Assembly (NCBI GenBank): GCA_963834365.1
Contig: CAWIBS010000020.1
Coordinates: 1-64,000, forward strand
Origin: CAWJAP01 sp963834365
GTDB taxonomy: Bacteria > Acidobacteriota > Vicinamibacteria > Vicinamibacterales > Vicinamibacteraceae
Length of the DNA: 64,000 nt
Reading direction: 5' to 3'
Made by a program: the position numbers and the translations under genes. The notes under the pieces were generated by a model that was not told the origin of the DNA, ran no database searches, and worked only from the letters and a program-made list of their open reading frames with translations. Positions 63,309-64,000 of the stretch are shown one piece after another (position 1 is the stretch's first letter; the number at the start of each line of letters is the position of its first letter).

Positions 63309-63614
63309 TCAACCCGCGGCGGTCTCGACGCCCTCGTCTTCGTCCTCCTCGTCGTCGTCCTCATCATCCTCATCATCTTCATCGTCCGCGTCGTCATCGC
63401 CCAGCTCGTCGTCTTCTTCTGCGGCGTCGTCTTCCTCCTCTTCATCGTCTTCATCTTCGTCGTCTTCGTCGTCTTCCTCTTCGGCCTCGTCTTCCGCGCC
63501 GGTCATCAGGAGACGTGGTTCAACGACAGCCGCGACGCACCACGAGTTGTCGCTCGTCGTGAGTTCCTCGAGGAAGCTCTCCTGCTGGTTCGACACGGCG
63601 TTCCGATTGTCCAT
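63309..63614 (-). CDS. Small protein with very acidic C-terminal tail
   Basis: A 101-residue ORF. The first 40 residues are mixed (NQQESFLEELTTSDNSWCVAAVVEPRLL); the last 55 are almost only Asp, Glu and a few Ala and Gly. The DNA of the tail is a TC-rich run on the plus strand, with GAC/GAG codons on the coding strand. The protein could be real, since the start is normal and the frame open, or it could be a low-complexity artefact. No family is recognised. Acidic tails of this kind occur in nucleic-acid mimics and in calcium- or metal-binding proteins. Confidence 0.4.
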   Translation of the reverse strand: MDNRNAVSNQQESFLEELTTSDNSWCVAAVVEPRLLMTGAEDEAEEEDDEDDEDEDDEEEEDDAAEEDDELGDDDADDEDDEDDEDDDEEDEDEGVETAAG

Positions 63615-63787
63615 GGGGCCTCTTTTCGCATGATCTGATCGTCTGGCCAGACCGTGTCCGCAGGGTCTGGCAATTGTCCTCGCGTGCTCGCGCCGCTCAC
63701 GCGAATGCGCGAAAAGCGTGCAAGGCCGGGGCCGTCCTGCTCGGCGGGAGTTGTGGAGCTCTGCTGCGCCAAGCCCATGCTCGGAGC

Positions 63788-63793
63788 TATACT
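63788..63793 (+). promoter_or_regulatory. Probable -10 box (TATACT) for a leaderless transcript
   Basis: TATACT, seven bases, then the ATG at 63801. No ribosome-binding site fits between them. Confidence 0.5.
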
Positions 63794-63800
63794 CCGCCCC

Positions 63801-64000
63801 ATGCGTGGACTCCTACTACTGGCAGCCGCGGGCGCGATCGCCGCGGCAGACTGGCCCCAGTTTCGAGGACCGAATTCGACGGGCGTCTCCACGACGACCG
63901 GTCTGCCGGTCGACTTTGGTCCGGACCGGAACGTCATCTGGAAGACGTCGCTTCCAGCGGGCCATTCTTCGCCGGTGGTCGTCGGCGATCGGATCTGGCT
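63801..64000 (+). CDS. PQQ-like beta-propeller secreted protein (5' part)
   Basis: The first 66 residues are in the window. A signal peptide (RGLLLLAAAGAIAAA) is followed by DWPQFRGPNSTGVS and VIWKTSLPAGHSSPVVVGDRIW. This is the standard start of BamB/PQQ-propeller proteins common in Acidobacteriota and Planctomycetota, where WPQFRGP marks the mature N-terminus. The protein is cut by the window end. It probably sits in the periplasm; it may be a propeller of unknown ligand rather than a dehydrogenase. Confidence 0.8.
   Translation, partial: MRGLLLLAAAGAIAAADWPQFRGPNSTGVSTTTGLPVDFGPDRNVIWKTSLPAGHSSPVVVGDRIW

Overview
The window is a high-GC bacterial chromosome segment. The gene types, the GC-rich coding style and the many degenerate intergenic repeats resemble Acidobacteriota of the class Vicinamibacteria. 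That placement is inferred from general resemblance; no 16S or tRNA gene is present to settle it. No tRNA, rRNA, CRISPR array, insertion sequence or integrase was seen.

From 0 to about 30.5 kb the window is a large surface-polysaccharide locus. It holds SDR epimerases, many GT2 and GT4 glycosyltransferases, several SAM methyltransferases, a Wzy-like membrane protein, a Wzz/GumC-like chain-length protein, a Wzx-like flippase, an asparagine synthase, GDP-mannose dehydratase, a UDP-sugar dehydrogenase, RmlD, a DegT aminotransferase and a Wzm/Wzt ABC exporter. The exporter is followed by a coupled methyltransferase and a 1212-residue double glycosyltransferase. A dicarboxylate symporter gene overlaps rmlD. 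From 30.9 to 34.2 kb lies a large secreted modular protein. A second polysaccharide block at 44.5-48.0 kb has two glycosyltransferases and a polyprenyl-phosphate glycosylphosphotransferase, coupled by ATGA overlaps.

From 44.4 kb down to 34.4 kb on the minus strand lies the most unusual part: a tightly overlapping run encoding HMG-CoA reductase, a UbiA prenyltransferase, a PEP-synthase/rifampicin-phosphotransferase-like enzyme, a DUF3419 (BtaA-like) SAM-dependent enzyme, a dolichol/phytol-kinase-like membrane protein and a GNAT-like protein. An OleC-like AMP-ligase follows across a repeat tract. The combination suggests an undescribed isoprenoid or amino-lipid pathway; product and order of reactions are inference.

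From 48.1 to 54.3 kb are housekeeping genes on the minus strand (PBP1A, HolB, PSP1/YaaT, PdxA, SmpB), with a divergent GatB/YqeY gene. From 54.9 to 62.5 kb is a signalling island: a PAS histidine kinase, a CheB-CheR-PAS fusion, a hybrid protein lacking its ATPase domain and with an altered receiver, and a sigma-54 response regulator. The window ends with small ORFs, an acidic protein and the start of a PQQ-propeller-like secreted protein.

Two genome-wide themes stand out. First, intergenic regions carry degenerate tandem repeats with 7-, 8- or 9-base units and REP-like palindromes with a CTGAAGCC-type core; these sometimes enter genes or supply stop codons. Second, frameshifts are frequent and strongly clustered in the first 6.5 kb, where nearly every gene can be followed only by switching frame. 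Sequencing indels are the likeliest cause, but decay cannot be excluded from sequence alone.
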